Positions 33,889 through 47,411 of a DNA stretch of 64,000 bases are shown one piece after another. The stretch comes from Anagrus nilaparvatae. Its lineage: Eukaryota > Arthropoda > Insecta > Hymenoptera > Mymaridae. The notes under the pieces are model-generated. The model saw nothing but the letters and a program-made list of their open reading frames with translations. It was not told where the DNA came from and searched no databases. How positions within the stretch are numbered: the stretch's first letter is position 1; every line of letters starts with the position of its first letter. Made by a program: the position numbers and the translations under genes. Location of the stretch: assembly GCA_022575985.1 (NCBI GenBank), contig JAKSXM010000132.1:11718001-11782000 (forward strand), in the 5' to 3' direction.

Positions 33889-34463
33889 GTAGGTAGGTTT
33901 TAGTGTATGCATGTATATGTGTGTTTATTGGTATATGCATGGGTGTTATTATTATATGCGGATCGTTAAAACACGTGACGACGATTGTCAGGCTTGAACA
34001 AACGTTGATGTTGACCTCGTTGCATGTCTGTTATATTATATGCGTTTTCGATAATATTATACTTTTAGAAGTTCTCTTCTCCATAATATATAAAAACAAA
34101 AGACGTTAAACTCTAAAACTGTCAGTAAATATTTTACTTGTAATATATTCTTTAAAAATATTTATAATTGTTTACATTTAATTACCCTGTTTAAAAAGTT
34201 AATTAGTTTAGAAAATGAAATTTAAAATATACTTGAATGATTGATATATTATTATTATTGTTATTATTTTATAGCAAAGTTTTTAATTGATGCATGAAAG
34301 CTACTATTTTCTTATTGTTTATATATTTTTTGTTTGAATATAAAAAAAAATAATTTATATTTATTTTTTCTTTTGCTATTTTATTATTATTATTATTTTT
34401 TAATTGATATTTAATAAGCAAAATTGAAAAAAATTTTTTTAATTAATTTTTTTCTTTTTATAG
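33889..34463 (+). other. rdgA: rdgA intron between exons A and B
   Basis: Starts GTAGGT and ends TTTTTATAG; 575 bp, phase 2. AT-rich; nothing else seen. Confidence 0.75.
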
Positions 34464-34596
34464 TAAAGTTGAAGATGTTAAAATACAAAGAGAATTAAGA
34501 TCAACTGCTGATTGGACTGATGAAGCTGTTAATGGTGAACATTTATGGGTACCAACAAGTGCCTCAGGTGAATTTTGTTACGTAAATGACTGTTTG
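34464..34596 (+). CDS. rdgA: rdgA exon B: start of C1 domain 1
   Basis: 133 bp between an acceptor (TTTTTATAG) and the donor TTG|GTAAGT. One base completes the phase-2 codon from exon A, then 44 codons end in phase 0. The translation has RSTADWTDEAVNGEHLW, then VPTSASGEFCYVNDCL, the beginning of the first atypical C1 domain of DGK-zeta/iota/rdgA, with the first Cys pair. The remaining Cys residues of this zinc-binding domain are encoded 23 kb away in exon C. Confidence 0.85.
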
Positions 34597-36596
34597 GTAA
34601 GTTTAAATTTTTTTTATAATAAAAAAAAGTATTAAATTTCATTTTCATAATTAAAGTTATAAAAAAATTTTTTTTATCCAGGGATTTTTTTGTTCTTAAT
34701 TATATATTCACTTATAATATAAAATTAAAAATGATAAGAAAGAGTCTTAAGAGGTACTTAATATTTTAATGTTCTATTATAATGTAATCTTTACTTTTTT
34801 AATATGAATATTTAAATTAGTAATTTTTTAATAAAGATTTTCCTTTTTTTCTGCTGCTATCTGAATATTTTATTAAATTATTTATAAATTTAATTTTTAA
34901 TTAAAATTGCTATTACTTTTTGTTTTAATTAACGATATGTAAAATTATTTTTATTTGAAATTATACCACAAATAGATAGTTAAAAGAGAGTTGGATAAAT
35001 AAATTTGTGTGTGTGTATTTAAACTGGTTAGGTATCCCGCATTATCCCTTGGGGTTTATTTTGGAAGATCAAGTTTTACCTATTGAGGTCGAGGCAAAAA
35101 CTATATTTAAATTAGGATATTGGAACAAAAAATCAAAAAATTTACCATATTTTGTTAAAAATTTGGAGTTACTTTTGATATTTGAAGGTGAATATCGTAA
35201 TAATTTTTGACAGTGATTTTTAATACTTAATTTTACATTTTTTTTTGGTCCAATGCCCTAATTTTTTCATATTGGGCTAGAATTGTGAATATAAATAAAA
35301 GACTTAATTACAACACTGTAGACGTAAATAATGAAAAAAACTGTTAATTTTAATTGCCTGTGGACCAAATATGTTTTCTGAAACTACTTGCCTGTTAGAG
35401 TCATTAAAATGCGACAAATAAAAAATCTGAAAAATTGAAATACAAATAAGTTAATAATGGTAAATTTTCATCTTTGTTCGAAAAATTTTTACTGTTTCAA
35501 AAGAAACAAGATTATCAGAGTATAGTTACATTATTTTCTTTAAAAGTTTGCTAGTACTGAAAGTTTTTATTTGAACTTTGATGTCTGATTATCTCAGAAA
35601 TTACAGGCTTAAAATAAAAAATTTAAACGCAAAATCAGAATTATAAATCGCAGTAAAATTTCACTAGGATTTTCGGATTTACAATTAAAAAGGTTATTCT
35701 AAAATATATTTTTTTGCATTTTGTTACAAGAATCAATACATAAAAATTCCTAAACCTTAAACTTCACAATGTAATTCCCAACAATTTGTAATAAAACCAT
35801 TATTTTATTCTTGAACTTTCTTATTTTAACCTGTAGTTTCCAAGTAAGAAATGAGTACATCAACACACACATACATTTTTGTTTTCTTTCTCTTTAAAAA
35901 GGTTTCCTTAGTTTAATTTTTGCCATTTTGGTCCTAAATATTTAAATAATTCACTCTCAGATATTTAAAATACGAAATACCACCAGTACTATTAAGATTT
36001 TATTCCAAAACCACAAGTCTGCGAAATTACTAATATCAAAATTTGTGAATAGAAAACCATCAATGTATAATATGTATGTATATTTGGGTAATAAAATGAA
36101 ATACATACCTTATTAATTAGTTTATTGTACGATACTATAATTTAGTAAATGGTCGATTTTACAAAAGCTTTAGATCCTATGTTTATTACTGAATGAACAC
36201 TCACTTAGTTTCAAATAATCAAAAGGAACAATGAAGTATACATACTGTTATTAATTTATGAAAAAAAGAAACAAATTTTTATTTAAAAAAATATTCTTAT
36301 TAAAGAATTCATAGAAATATTTAAAAAAAAAATTTAATATTTTTGAAAATTTGTTTACAAATAAAAATATTTAAATAATTAAAATTGAATATAATAAGTA
36401 ATGAAAATTTTTTTAATATACACACTAAACCTAAAAGAATTTTTTGTTAAACAAAAAAGTTAGTTTTGATTTAATCCTACCCTAAAAATGAGTTATTCAT
36501 CGATACGATAACTATGTACATTGTCATCGCTAAAAAAGTCATTCTGATTGGCTCATACAAATTTCATTGTTAATAGTTTAAAATTAATTGTTTAAT

Positions 36597-36924
36597 TAGG
36601 TCTGTTCTTTTTGTCCCAAAAAAGTTAACCTGGAGCAAAACTGGGGTAAAACTAAACAGAACGCGCGTTCTTTTTCATGGCGGTAATTCAAAAAGGAAAA
36701 CGTTTTTTTGGGGGTAAAATTTTTTTACTAAAAATTAAATGTTAAAACATGTTTAATTTAGCTTTTTATCGATAGGAGTAAGTAATCTATTATTTGAAAT
36801 AAAAAAAATTAATAAAAATTTAAATAAAATACAATCTAACCTACAAGATGTTTGAAATGAGCGCGCATTTTTTTCTATGTTTAACTCCTGGTTCTACTTT
36901 TTTGGGACAAAAAGAACAGACCTA
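36597..36924. mobile_element. TA-flanked MITE with perfect 26-bp inverted repeats
   Basis: TA then GGTCTGTTCTTTTTGTCCCA with six more bases at the left; the exact complement ends in CAGACC then TA at the right. 328 bp including both TA. No coding capacity. Probably Tc1/mariner-mobilised, inferred from TA. Confidence 0.8.
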
Positions 36925-37034
36925 TTGTTTATATTATTATTATTTTTGAGGTTAGTTAGTGTATTGAGTAGTTGATATCAATAAAAAAATTAAAGTAAGA
37001 ATAAAAATTAAGGTTGAAAGTTTTAAATCATTCT

Positions 37035-37059
37035 GCGCGCATAGCGCGCCTTATACTAG
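37035..37059 (+). mobile_element. Canonical Helitron 3' terminus
   Basis: GCGCGC ATA GCGCGC hairpin (37035-37049), then six bases and CTAG (37056-37059) before T. Near-identical in layout to 24539-24565, and both are preceded by ATTCTG, so one family is likely. 5' end not identified. Confidence 0.7.
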
Positions 37060-38419
37060 TTCTGTTAAAAAAGAATTAAATTGAAAAAAAAATTTTTTTT
37101 AAAGAATTAACCTCAAAATAATTCTTCTCTAATGAATTAAATAAACATTAATTATTTTCTGGATAACAAAACATTCTTTTAGGTTTAGTGTGTAGACTAA
37201 TTAAAATAGTTATAAAATTCATATTATTCACCTCAACATAACATAGGTTACCAATTTAAGGACCCTTAAGGGCTTGGTCCATATTACATTAGTCAATTAC
37301 ATAATAATGAATATTTTTTTGTTGAATTTATTTTATTTCAATATTCATTTTAATTAAATTCAATAAAACATTATTTTGTGGTTTTGTATAAAATATTTAT
37401 TTTAAATATTGAATAAAACAGTTATAACAATAATAATAATACTTTCAATTAATTTGAAATTTATTTTATAGAGTTATACATATTTGTATTTCTAACTTTT
37501 ATCTTTAATAAAATAGAAATCGATTGAAATAGGTACATACCTATATACGAATATTTTAAATATTAAAATTTAATTTAAATCTTCTATATATATATATTAT
37601 TCAATCAAAAAAGAGATAAAAATAAATTTTTAAAATGAATGATACGTATAGTAACTTTTACTAAAAAAAAAAAATAAAATATTTTAAAAAAATATTTGCT
37701 TTTATTTGATTTATAATTTTTTTTTTTACTAAATGATGTTTTGTTTATAAATAAAGTTAAATAGAAATAAATATTTTTTTTTTAATTTATATTTAAAACT
37801 CGAATAAATTCAAAAAGTTTTTAATTATTAATCTTTTTACGTTTAGTAAATGAAATATGTGTATGTAATTATGCAGTATTATTTCATGTGACAACTTTTA
37901 TTTTTTTTTTTTTAAATTGTTTTTAAAGGTTTTATTAAGTCGTAAATAAGCTGTAAGTTTCATTAAAATATTATAATAAAAATGCGAATATTGAAAATCA
38001 AGTTTTCTTAAATAAATTAAGGTAAATAAATTTTATTGGTCTATAGAACAAAACACTATTTTTCCATTTAAGCTACTATTAAAATTACAAAATCTATAGG
38101 GTTCTCTAAATGTTCTTTCCTCCTTTAGTTTTAGTAACAGACACTTATACGCCAATGATTTGCAAATTATGTGACAGTAACAACTCATCAGGTAGATCAA
38201 AATATCATTGCTCTAAGAATTCACTTTACCCTTGGACTTTCTTCAAAGCTCACTTTCTCTACAAAGGCCCATTTTATGATCTGAGTAGTCAATACATAAT
38301 TTTTAGTCCACTAGAAACACGATTATAAGTTAACTTTGTGAATTTTGAATTCAAATGACGTCTAGAGTTTGATCTAATTGGTAGAATTTTTTATTGCAGG
38401 ATATTTTAAATTTTATTTA

Positions 38420-39335
38420 TCTTAGAATAAGAATATGATACCATACCAAAAGTAAAAGAAAATGAGAGCCTTAGTGATGAAGAAACTGTAACCATTGGAG
38501 TTCCCCAAGGTTCTGTGTTAGGACAGATACTTTTTAACATCTTCATTAATGACCTATTAAGTGTAAATGAAAATATAGTAGCTTTCGCTGATGATACGGT
38601 TATCTTAGTTGACGATGACAACTGGAAACAATCACAAAAAATTGCAAATAAGGTATTGAAAAGTACCTGTGATTGGTTCCGCGAAAATTTGCTGTGCATT
38701 AACTTCGATAAATAATCATTTATAACCTTTGCCCTAAGCTGTGATATGATTTCTAAGTAATATTAATAATGTAAATATAACATTAAATAGGATTGAATGT
38801 ACAAAATATTTTAGAATACATATTGATCAGCATATGAGATGGGACAAACATATCTCTCAATTATTAAAAAAAACTAGGTTATCTTCTTGTTTCACAAATT
38901 AAAGTACATTCTAAATCAGGTTCAACTAAAAGTTATGTACTATGCATCATTTCACTTTATAATGTGTTATGGCATTCTTAATTAAACTAATACAAGATGT
39001 ACAAATTAGACTTCTCAAAATCATAAATCAGATTAATTATACAGCTAATATAATGAACTTCAGACAGACATTTTATTATTTTTCTATCATGAAAGAAATT
39101 ATAAAATTAATAGATTTGTTAAAACTCAAAAATAATAGTGATATTAATAGCATAAGATAAAATATTTTGCGTATTCCTAAAACGATTCAAGTAATTGGAC
39201 AGAAATGTTATTCTTTTGTACCTATAAAATAACTCTAATTAAATTAAATATTCGCGGATTTGTAGAATTAAAAAATGGCCAGTCAATTTTAGATTATAGC
39301 TAATGTAAACGAAAAAATAAATAAATAAATAAAAC
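38420..39335 (+). pseudogene. Decayed LINE reverse transcriptase in the rdgA intron
   Basis: Plus-strand translation gives GVPQGSVLGQILFNIFINDL, then IVAFADDTVILVDDD (catalytic FADD) and CDWFRENLLCINFDK. After frame breaks HIDQHMRWDKHISQLLKK and VQIRLLKIINQINYT follow, the palm and C-terminal RT blocks of jockey/CR1-group LINEs. It is 5'-truncated, lacks the endonuclease and has several stops. An (AAAT)n-type tail at 39312-39333 probably marks its 3' end. Inserted in the sense direction of the host gene. Confidence 0.8.
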
Positions 39336-39419
39336 GTAATATGTCGTTCATGACATAACAAAAAAAAAAATAAGTAAAAAAAAAAAAACTTAAATAACTA
39401 ATATTTATATTATTAATTG

Positions 39420-39570
39420 TAAATATTTATACTTTTCTATTTTTATTTAATAATTGTAATTAAATAAAGGCCCAGGTACAGACATTTGTCTCTCTGGGAT
39501 TATGGCTTTATACCATAGTTTGTATTATACACCTGTGATAAATAAAGATTAAAGAATAAAGAATACTAAC
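39420..39570 (+). repeat. Possible second LINE 3' end
   Basis: GGCCCAGGTACAGACATTTG plus a CTGGGATTATGGCTTTATAC stretch, then AATAAAGATTAAAGAATAAA simple repeat. The layout fits a LINE 3' UTR and tail just after the first one; no coding part remains. Confidence 0.35.
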
Positions 39571-39699
39571 GATATCAAAATGATAGCTGTTTTTTGATTT
39601 TCAAAATTCTGAGCTTTTTGATCTTTATTTTTTACGCACTAACAAGAGGAGGCCGCTAAGTTTGGGATCTGAAATTACACCAAATAATTATGGATGAAT

Positions 39700-40640
39700 T
39701 TAATATTTTGATAAAATACCCCTTTTACCTTTTGTTTATTCCAATGGGTCTTCTGGGTTTAGAAAAACAGGGCTTAATGTTATTAAATTAGGTTTTTTGG
39801 TAACTTTTAATGCAAAGATGCAATCTTGCAAGCTTACCAAAAAACTTCTGGTTTGTCTAATTTTTTTGGGAAGTATTAACTTTCAATCCCCGTAAACTAC
39901 AGATTTATATGACCAATAATCATTTTTGGCCCGTAATGACTAATTTTTAAATTGCTATTTGCATTTTTAAATGTTAAAATAATTGTCAAAATTGCATTTT
40001 TTATGAAAAATGGTTTTATAAATAATAATTATCATTACGATTTTTTCGAACAAACATAAATCTTATATTTCAAAGATACTTAAAGACAATTTCATGCCAT
40101 TAAATTTTATTTAAAATTTTTTAATTGATGGTAAATAATTTTTTAAGCTAAATTAAATAAGAATTTAACTTAAAAAAGTGGTTTTGAATGAAAAAAGTGT
40201 ACCATTTTTCCTCAAGAGGCGATCGAACCATCGACTAAATAGTATCTAGCTAAACGCTCTACCAACTGAACTATCAATCGGAAATATCCCCCGAAGACAA
40301 TCAGAAACACTTTCCAAAAAATGGTTTTATAGGTCTCAAAAACTTTGTACAACTTTTCATAAATTTTTTGCTCGTCCATTTTCAATTATCTGTTTGCCAG
40401 ATATGATAATTTAAAGTCAGAGCCCTAATTTATGGTTTTTAAAAAAAATCTATTTTTATCATTATCTTTGAAAATCGATAGCTGTTTAAAAAAAAGGGGC
40501 GAGTAAAGAATTTTTGGAAACTTGAAGCTGGTAGAAAATTACCAAAAAATCCTATTTAATAAGAATGATCCCTAAACTCAGAAGGCTCGTTGAAAAAAAC
40601 GGGGAGTATCGGGGGTGTTTTTTCAACATATTAAAGTCAT
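39700..40640. mobile_element. Inverted-repeat element with a tRNA-like core
   Basis: The left arm (TGGGTCTTCTGGGTTTAG, then AAATTAGGTTTTTTGGTAA, 39747-39806) pairs with the right arm (TTACCAAAAAATCCTATTTA, then CTAAACTCAGAAGGCTCG, 40537-40594). Outer parts match more weakly (ATACCCCTTT versus GGGGGTGTTTTTTCAA). The centre holds the tRNA-like sequence at 40208-40281. No protein. Confidence 0.6.
40208..40281 (-). pseudogene. tRNA-like pseudogene or SINE head
   Basis: On the minus strand TAGTTCAGTTGGTAGAGC fits the tRNA A box and D arm, and GGTTCGATC fits the B box and T loop at normal spacing. The acceptor and T stems do not pair well, so a working tRNA is unlikely. It could be a decayed tRNA or the head of a tRNA-derived SINE. 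Confidence 0.5.
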
Positions 40641-41827
40641 ATATAATATATATACGATACGATAACTGTAGATTGTAACTTGGTTTCTCAAATGTAGCGG
40701 TCTCTCAATGTAAGTGAAACTAAAAACTATTTTCAGTCTAAAGAGGGGGTTAGTTAAATTTTCCCGTTGAAGAAGATCCTACCATCATTTTTTGAAAAAT
40801 CTTCGAGGAAACGCGGAAAATCGGGAAAAATAATGGGAAATTTTAAACGGGAGATTCTCAAAAAGCGTAAATTTTTTTAATGGCCTTAAAAGTTTTGTTT
40901 TCCCATGAAATTTTTATTGGTGTAACAGTGCTTTTGGAGTATTTGCATTTTAAGTATACTTAAAAACTCAAAAAACAAACGAAAGTTTACGAAAATAATT
41001 TTCTATTCCTCCTGGTACGCAGTGTACCGTCATTCGGTAAAATAATAAAAAACTTTTTTTGAATATCTTTTTTTTTATAAAAAAGCCAGATAGTAGGTCA
41101 ATAAAATTTGATAAAAATCAACAAGAAATTTTTGCCATTTAATCTAAAAAATTATTATTATTTTTACTTATAGATAACAGAAAGTATAAAAAAAGTTGTT
41201 TAAAAAATAAATATAAAAAAAAGGAAATACAATAAAAAAGTGTATATTTTTCCTTACTTCCTTAAGTTTTACTACTAAGATAACTTTTGTGGGTTAAGAC
41301 CTAAAAGTTTCATTAGTATTAAATTTTCAGAACTTCATGTAAAATACATTCCACAAGTCAAGTATTTAATATTTGATCAAAATCCCAAGTGAAGTAAATA
41401 TTTATATCTTATACCAAAAATAAACTAGGTCTGTAATACAAACATTGTAAATGTTTACATTAATATTTCGATAAAAATACAAAATTTTAATAATTAAATT
41501 TACTTTAAAAAAACTACCATTTCTAGAAAAATTGAATCAATTTAAATATTTCAAAGAAAATATGAATAAAAATTCTAAAATTTATATAAAGTGTACTCGA
41601 AATTTTTTTTCTTTTTTTTTTTTTCAATGAAAATAACATGAATTAATCCATATATAATCTATATTCAAATCATGAATTCAATATTCTCAATCGTATGGTT
41701 TACATTATCATAAGCATTTATATAAACGACTATAATATGCATTCACATTAAATATTCATTTTCAGAAATGCCTTCAGGAAATCAGTAGTAGTATGGTTTA
41801 AAATATTATATATAAAATCTTGAATAT

Positions 41828-42541
41828 ATTAGAGTGTAGTGAAAAAAAGGGTATTTTTGAGACCCTGGCATCTTAAAGTTGCTTTTTTTGGGTGGTAGAA
41901 GATTAACATTTTTAGAAACATTTTTAAGAAATTCGGTTAATTATTAACGTTCCAAAACCCGAATTTTCAAATAATTATGACAACTTGTGAATGTCAAAAA
42001 GTTAAGGTAAGAGCCTCGTGATACATTTACGGAACAAATTTTGATAATATTTAGTAAAAATATAATTTCTAATTATAAAACATCATTGAAAAAATTTCAG
42101 AGCTCCTAGATGTTTATTTACAGAAATATAAACAAAAACATTTTGGAATTTCTTATGCAAAATTCGCGAGAGGAAGAAAGAGGTCTGAAAAGAAATATAC
42201 TCTGTTTCAGTCGACGAGGGTCCTACGTTAAAGAATTAATTTTTGAAACATTTTTGACCTGAAACTCTTATTTTTTTACTCAAAAACTATTTTTTTCCTG
42301 ATATTGAGGTTATTTTGCCTTTTAAAATTTCCGTTTTGTAGTTTCTTTTAACCAATATGACTCCTGAATCAAATTTTTCAAAAGTACCCAAACTGCGGAA
42401 TTTTAACCGTAAAATTCGGTTTCCGGAACGTTAAAAATTAACCGAATTTCTTGAAAATTGCATATATGTTCATCTTCTCCCAAAAAAGTAACTTTAAGAT
42501 GCCAGGTCTCAGAAATACCTTTTTTTTCACTAAACTCTAAT
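41828..42541. mobile_element. TA-flanked inverted-repeat element, 0.7 kb
   Basis: Left end TA-GAGTGTAGTGAAAAAAAG with GCATCTTAAAGTTGC further in. Right end GTAACTTTAAGATGCC and CTTTTTTTTCACTAAACTC-TA. Arms of about 135 bp also share AAGAAATTCGGTTAAT / ATTAACCGAATTTCTT. Non-coding. TA flanks suggest a Tc1/mariner-type MITE. Confidence 0.65.
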
Positions 42542-43624
42542 ATATAAAAATATATATAAAATATCAATAATAGTAATAATAATACTTTTTGTAGAAAAAA
42601 AAATTATATTTAAAATACTTTTCTTATGAAAATATAAAAAAAAAAGATTTCATTTTTATATAAAAATTTTTTAACTTATTTTTTTTTTTATTATGTAAAA
42701 AAAAATGTAAAATATATTACGAGATTATTTACAAAGAAAAGAGTGATAAACAATGTATATGAGCAAATCTGATATTTATTTAAACTAAAAATTAAGACTT
42801 TTAAGGTGGAAAAATTTCAAACTATTCGAGCAAAGTATAAGTAAACTTTACTTAAATATAAATCGAATTCTTTACATTTTATAATTTTATTTTATTTATT
42901 TTTCAAAAATTTTTTAAACTTTTATAATTCTTGCAATTTTTATTGTGTTTATTATTTTTTAAGGCAATCACTAAATGCATTATTATATATTAAATAGTCA
43001 ATACACCAGCAATATTAAATGACTCCTAAAAAAATTAAGCCCCGCAAGTAAAATTTCATTTTTTTGAATAAAAAACCTGTTTTTTTTAGATGTTTGTATG
43101 TTTTTTATTTTATTCAATATCAAAAAATTTTTTTAAACAATTTTTATCATTATGGATGTATAGTGCGCCGAAGTTAAGGTAGGATTTTGCGGCTTATACA
43201 ATATCTCGACTCCCCAATATCTTTACTGCATTCTTAGAAAATTGATTAATAATATTAGTACAAATTATCACAATAAAATTTTATAATAAAAAATAGTTTA
43301 TTTGATAATAAATATCGCAAAAAAATAAAATTGGCACCTTCATTAAAAAAATAATTTAATTTTTATTCAAGTATCAAATAATTCTACTTTTTAAAAATTA
43401 AATATCATAACTAACAGAAATCAAATTTGTTGAAAAAAATTCTAAAAATTCTCATATATTTATAATAATAATGAACTTCATGAGTTTCATTTATCTTTTG
43501 TCACAAGCAAAATCTTATATAATTAAAATGAACAAATTAGAGAAAAAAAAAATGATGGATACATAAAGTGTATAAAAAAAGTATAAAAAAAAAATAATAT
43601 AGCAAGAATATTTGCATATAAAAA

Positions 43625-43652
43625 AAAATGAATGAATGAATGAATGAATGAC
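43625..43652. repeat. (TGAA)n microsatellite
   Basis: About six tandem TGAA units. Confidence 0.9.
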
Positions 43653-44080
43653 AGATGCAAAATATTCTCTTGACTTAAAACGTGACGACATATTATATAT
43701 AAAATATTATATATATATATAGTTTGTAACGTTCTAGATTTTCCTTAATTTTGCAAAATCAACGTCACATTGTGTAAACCACAGTATATTCCCTCTTGAC
43801 CTTAACTATAAAATAATCCCTCCAGATACGTACTTAAATATATTTACATACATGTTATCAACGATGTCCAAAGTTTTAAATTTATCAATTGTTTACAGCA
43901 TACTCTTTTACCTAAAATGACCAAAACACATTTGGTTATTTTGAAGTGAATAATTTAATTATAATAATGTCTAAATATTTAACTTATTTTTACAATCTGG
44001 ACAGTAAATTTAGTAATAATAGATAAAATTTTTAAAAGAATTTTTTTAGAAATTTTTTTTTGAGTAATAAGTTTACCATC

Positions 44081-44454
44081 TACACTGTAAAAAGTAACTT
44101 TCTTATAAAATTAACAAAAAAATTAGAACATTTACAAAAAATTAGTAAATTTTCGAAAAAATTTGTAATTATTCGATAAAAATCGTAAATTTACTAAATT
44201 TAGTATATCAACAAAAAATTCGAGTATTTTCGATTTTTTTTTGTGAATTCGCAAGAAAAATTGATAATTTACCATTTTTTTTTGAAAATTTAAAAAAAAT
44301 AGTTGTAAATTTACGAAAAATAGTTGTGATAATATACTTAGTTTCGATAATATACTAAATTTAGTTAATTTACGATTTTTATCGAATATTTACAAATTTT
44401 TTTGAAAATTTACTAATTTTTTGTTAATCTAAGAAAGTTACTTTTCACCGTGTA
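44081..44454. mobile_element. TA-flanked palindromic MITE
   Basis: TA-CACTGTAAAAAGTAACTTT at the left, AAAGTTACTTTTCACCGTG-TA at the right. Arms continue through TTACAAATTTTTTTG-type and ATCGTAAATTTACTAAAT-type blocks to a centre near 44250. 374 bp, non-coding. Confidence 0.7.
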
Positions 44455-47163
44455 GCAAGCACGTAGGGGAGGGAGCTCGGGGATCATTTTTTTTGTAATG
44501 TATTTTTTTCAAAAGTGGAGGTTAAATGCAGTTTAGAGAGGAAAAATTTTCATTAAAGCCCCCCTCCCCCCGAACGAAAATTCTGGCTACGTGCCTGCTT
44601 CTAGATAGTAAAATCCAGGGCGATGTATTTTGCATAATAATCTTCTAGTTCATTAACTGTACACATGACTCATAAAAAAGGGAGAAGAGGGTGAATTGGG
44701 ACTTGAAATAATTTAGCTACTCAGAGCAATTTTGATAGAGGTATTAATAAATAATGGGAATTCAATTCTAAATCCTAGTAATTTGAATTCACAGAACTTA
44801 AAAAACTTTTTTGAATTAATAAAAAACATAGGGACTTATTTTTTGTTAAATTTAAAAAGTGTTTATGGCATTAAATCGTAAATTTAATAAAGAAAGTGGA
44901 AAAACTTTCCCTGGATCGAAAAAAAAGTTTAAAGCCACATAAATAAAAAATAAATAAATTTTTTTTGTAAAATAAATGGCGGGTACCTAGTACTCTTAAG
45001 GGCTGAAACATAAAACAAATCGAACTAACGTTCAAAATGTATTCACTACGTCAGAACATTGAAGATACCCGAATTTTCGAATAAAATAAAAAATAACTAA
45101 AACTAAGGAGCTCATCAGCATAAAAAATATAATATTCTTTTGAGGGATTAATTTTAATCATTGTCTTATAAAATAAAAGATTAGAATACTTTAACAAATA
45201 AACATTACTAATCTATGTAAGTATAGAAAATATTTCATACATGTAAATAATGTAGGATATCTTTGATAATTAACTAATATTACAACTATCGACGAATATA
45301 TTGCTTTGTTCCTGACCACGAAGACTCGAGAAATATGCATACTGCATATTATGTATTTATATCTGGTACATTTTACGTTGTACATTGGCGTAGATATTCA
45401 AAATTATTTCAAATAATTAACCCCATTCTGCTAATGTTTAAGCATAAAACGCCCATCATCATAGGTTATCGAAATATAAAATACATTCTTCAACACGATT
45501 AAGAATGAGATACTCATTTACGTGGTAGCTGCAAAATGTGCGAACTCAATTTAAAGAATTTTCTTTAAAATACTAATTTAATTTTTTTCTGGACATGATT
45601 TTTTTATCGTTATATAATATAATTAAGCATGCTTCTAGTTTTCTTTACTAGCCACCATGAAATAGCAATTTTTTAAACAAGAAAAAAATTATTTGTTTTG
45701 ACTTTGCAAGAGTTGTATACACGAGTGAGTGATTTAAAACATAATTTTAATCTAACCCCAGGGTAGACAATAGTCTGCTTTTGTCAGTGCGTCAAGAAAC
45801 CAGATATTTTCTCGCCATTACGAAGAAAAATCTTATATGACTGGTCCCATTTTCTGGAGACGAGCTCGTAATATACTATTTAAATCTAATCCATGATTTA
45901 GACTCTAAATTTTAAACTTAACCAGTAACATGTACACCCCATATGATTATAATTGATAATTCCTTCCATATAATATAAAAGCTTCCTTTACATGAATTTT
46001 ATATTACAAATTTTATGGCACAGTAAATATTTACTATCTAAATTAAACTACTAAATTTTTTTTGTTGGAAAATAGTGTGCTTTTATGCACGAGTTAAATT
46101 TTACGTGTTGTAAATTATTTATTAAAACATACTTTTTCTCTTGTATATTACAGTTTTACATATAAAACTTTATTTTTTATGCATAAAAAGATTTTTTTTT
46201 TGTTATGCAAAATTTTATAGAGCAAATTATTATTATGTTAAACATCTAAAAATATAATGTAATATTATTAAAAATTATTATTATTATTTTTTTAATTTAA
46301 AAAAAAACATATGTTTAAATAATATTCCTTAAAAATTTAAGCATCAGAAGAAATAAAAAAAGATAAAATAAATAAATTTCAAAAATAGAATCAACGATCT
46401 GTTAAAAAGAAAATGAAGAGTTCAAATTTTTGAATATTTTAATTTTAATACTTTTTAATTTTTATTAAATAATAAAAAAATAATATTTTTACTCATTTAT
46501 TTAATTTATAGTTGATAATTTAATTTACTAACCGCAAATGGATTTTCGTTTGTTTCAAATTGAATTATTATATTAATCACACTTGCGGAATGTTTGAATT
46601 TTAATCCTCGTTGAATTAAAGTACTTAACTTAAAATAAAACTTTAATTTTTATAATGTAATTGAATTGATAAGAGGTCTAACAGATTTACTTTTATTTAA
46701 AGTTGTAAAAAAAAAATAATTAAAAAAAGTTCATTGGGTAGGTAGAGGAGAAAAAAGGTGTTTTAAATTAGGGTTGTGCAGGCCTTATAATAGCCCGGAA
46801 AAGTTCGAAAAAAAAATAAATTAAAGACTTGAAAAGATATGAATTCTTATTTGAAAGGTCATATTAACATGAAAAATGTTTACAGGCAAGGGTTGTATTT
46901 AAAGAATGTCATTTTTTAGGGGGTCAAACCACTTCTGATTTTTCCAGGCTTTTAAGCAGCATCTTTATATGGCATCTAGGTTTTTTCTTTATTTGACTAT
47001 TACAAATGATAAAATCAAATCTTTTACTACTGCAATCAAAATGCAGCCTAATTTTTTTTCAGAATAAAATTGTTTGCATATCTAGGATAGGGCAAAAATA
47101 GCTATTTTTTAAATTTATAATATAATTTTACCTTTTTATATCCGTCATTAACTTTGTTAAAAT

Positions 47164-47208
47164 GTCAAATCCGATGCGTTTTGAAACTTATTAGTTTCAT
47201 CACCAGGG
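47164..47208 (-). ncRNA. Hammerhead-ribozyme-like motif of the Penelope element
   Basis: On the minus strand GTGATGAAACTAATAAGTTT followed by CAAAACG has the layout of a minimal hammerhead core: CTGATGA-like, a short stem with loop AATA, then a GAAAC-like block. Penelope-like elements are known to carry such ribozymes in their terminal repeats. Core positions differ from consensus (G for C before TGATGA, extra bases before AAAC), so activity is doubtful. Confidence 0.45.
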
Positions 47209-47411
47209 AATAAAAAATATATAAAAAAGCACTTCACATACTTTACACAAGTTTTGCTTTACACTTTTACACGAGCGCGTGCTTAGATGGCTGGCACAGC
47301 ACTGAATTTAAGTTTATTTATTTAAATAAATTTTATTTTGATATTAATATACACTTACACACTTACTTACACACTTATTATACACTTACACATTTTTATT
47401 ATTGTTTACAA

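Noticed and set aside
33903..34109. 68-codon frame directly after rdgA exon A
   Set aside because: It begins inside the intron beyond a good donor site and has no family similarity.
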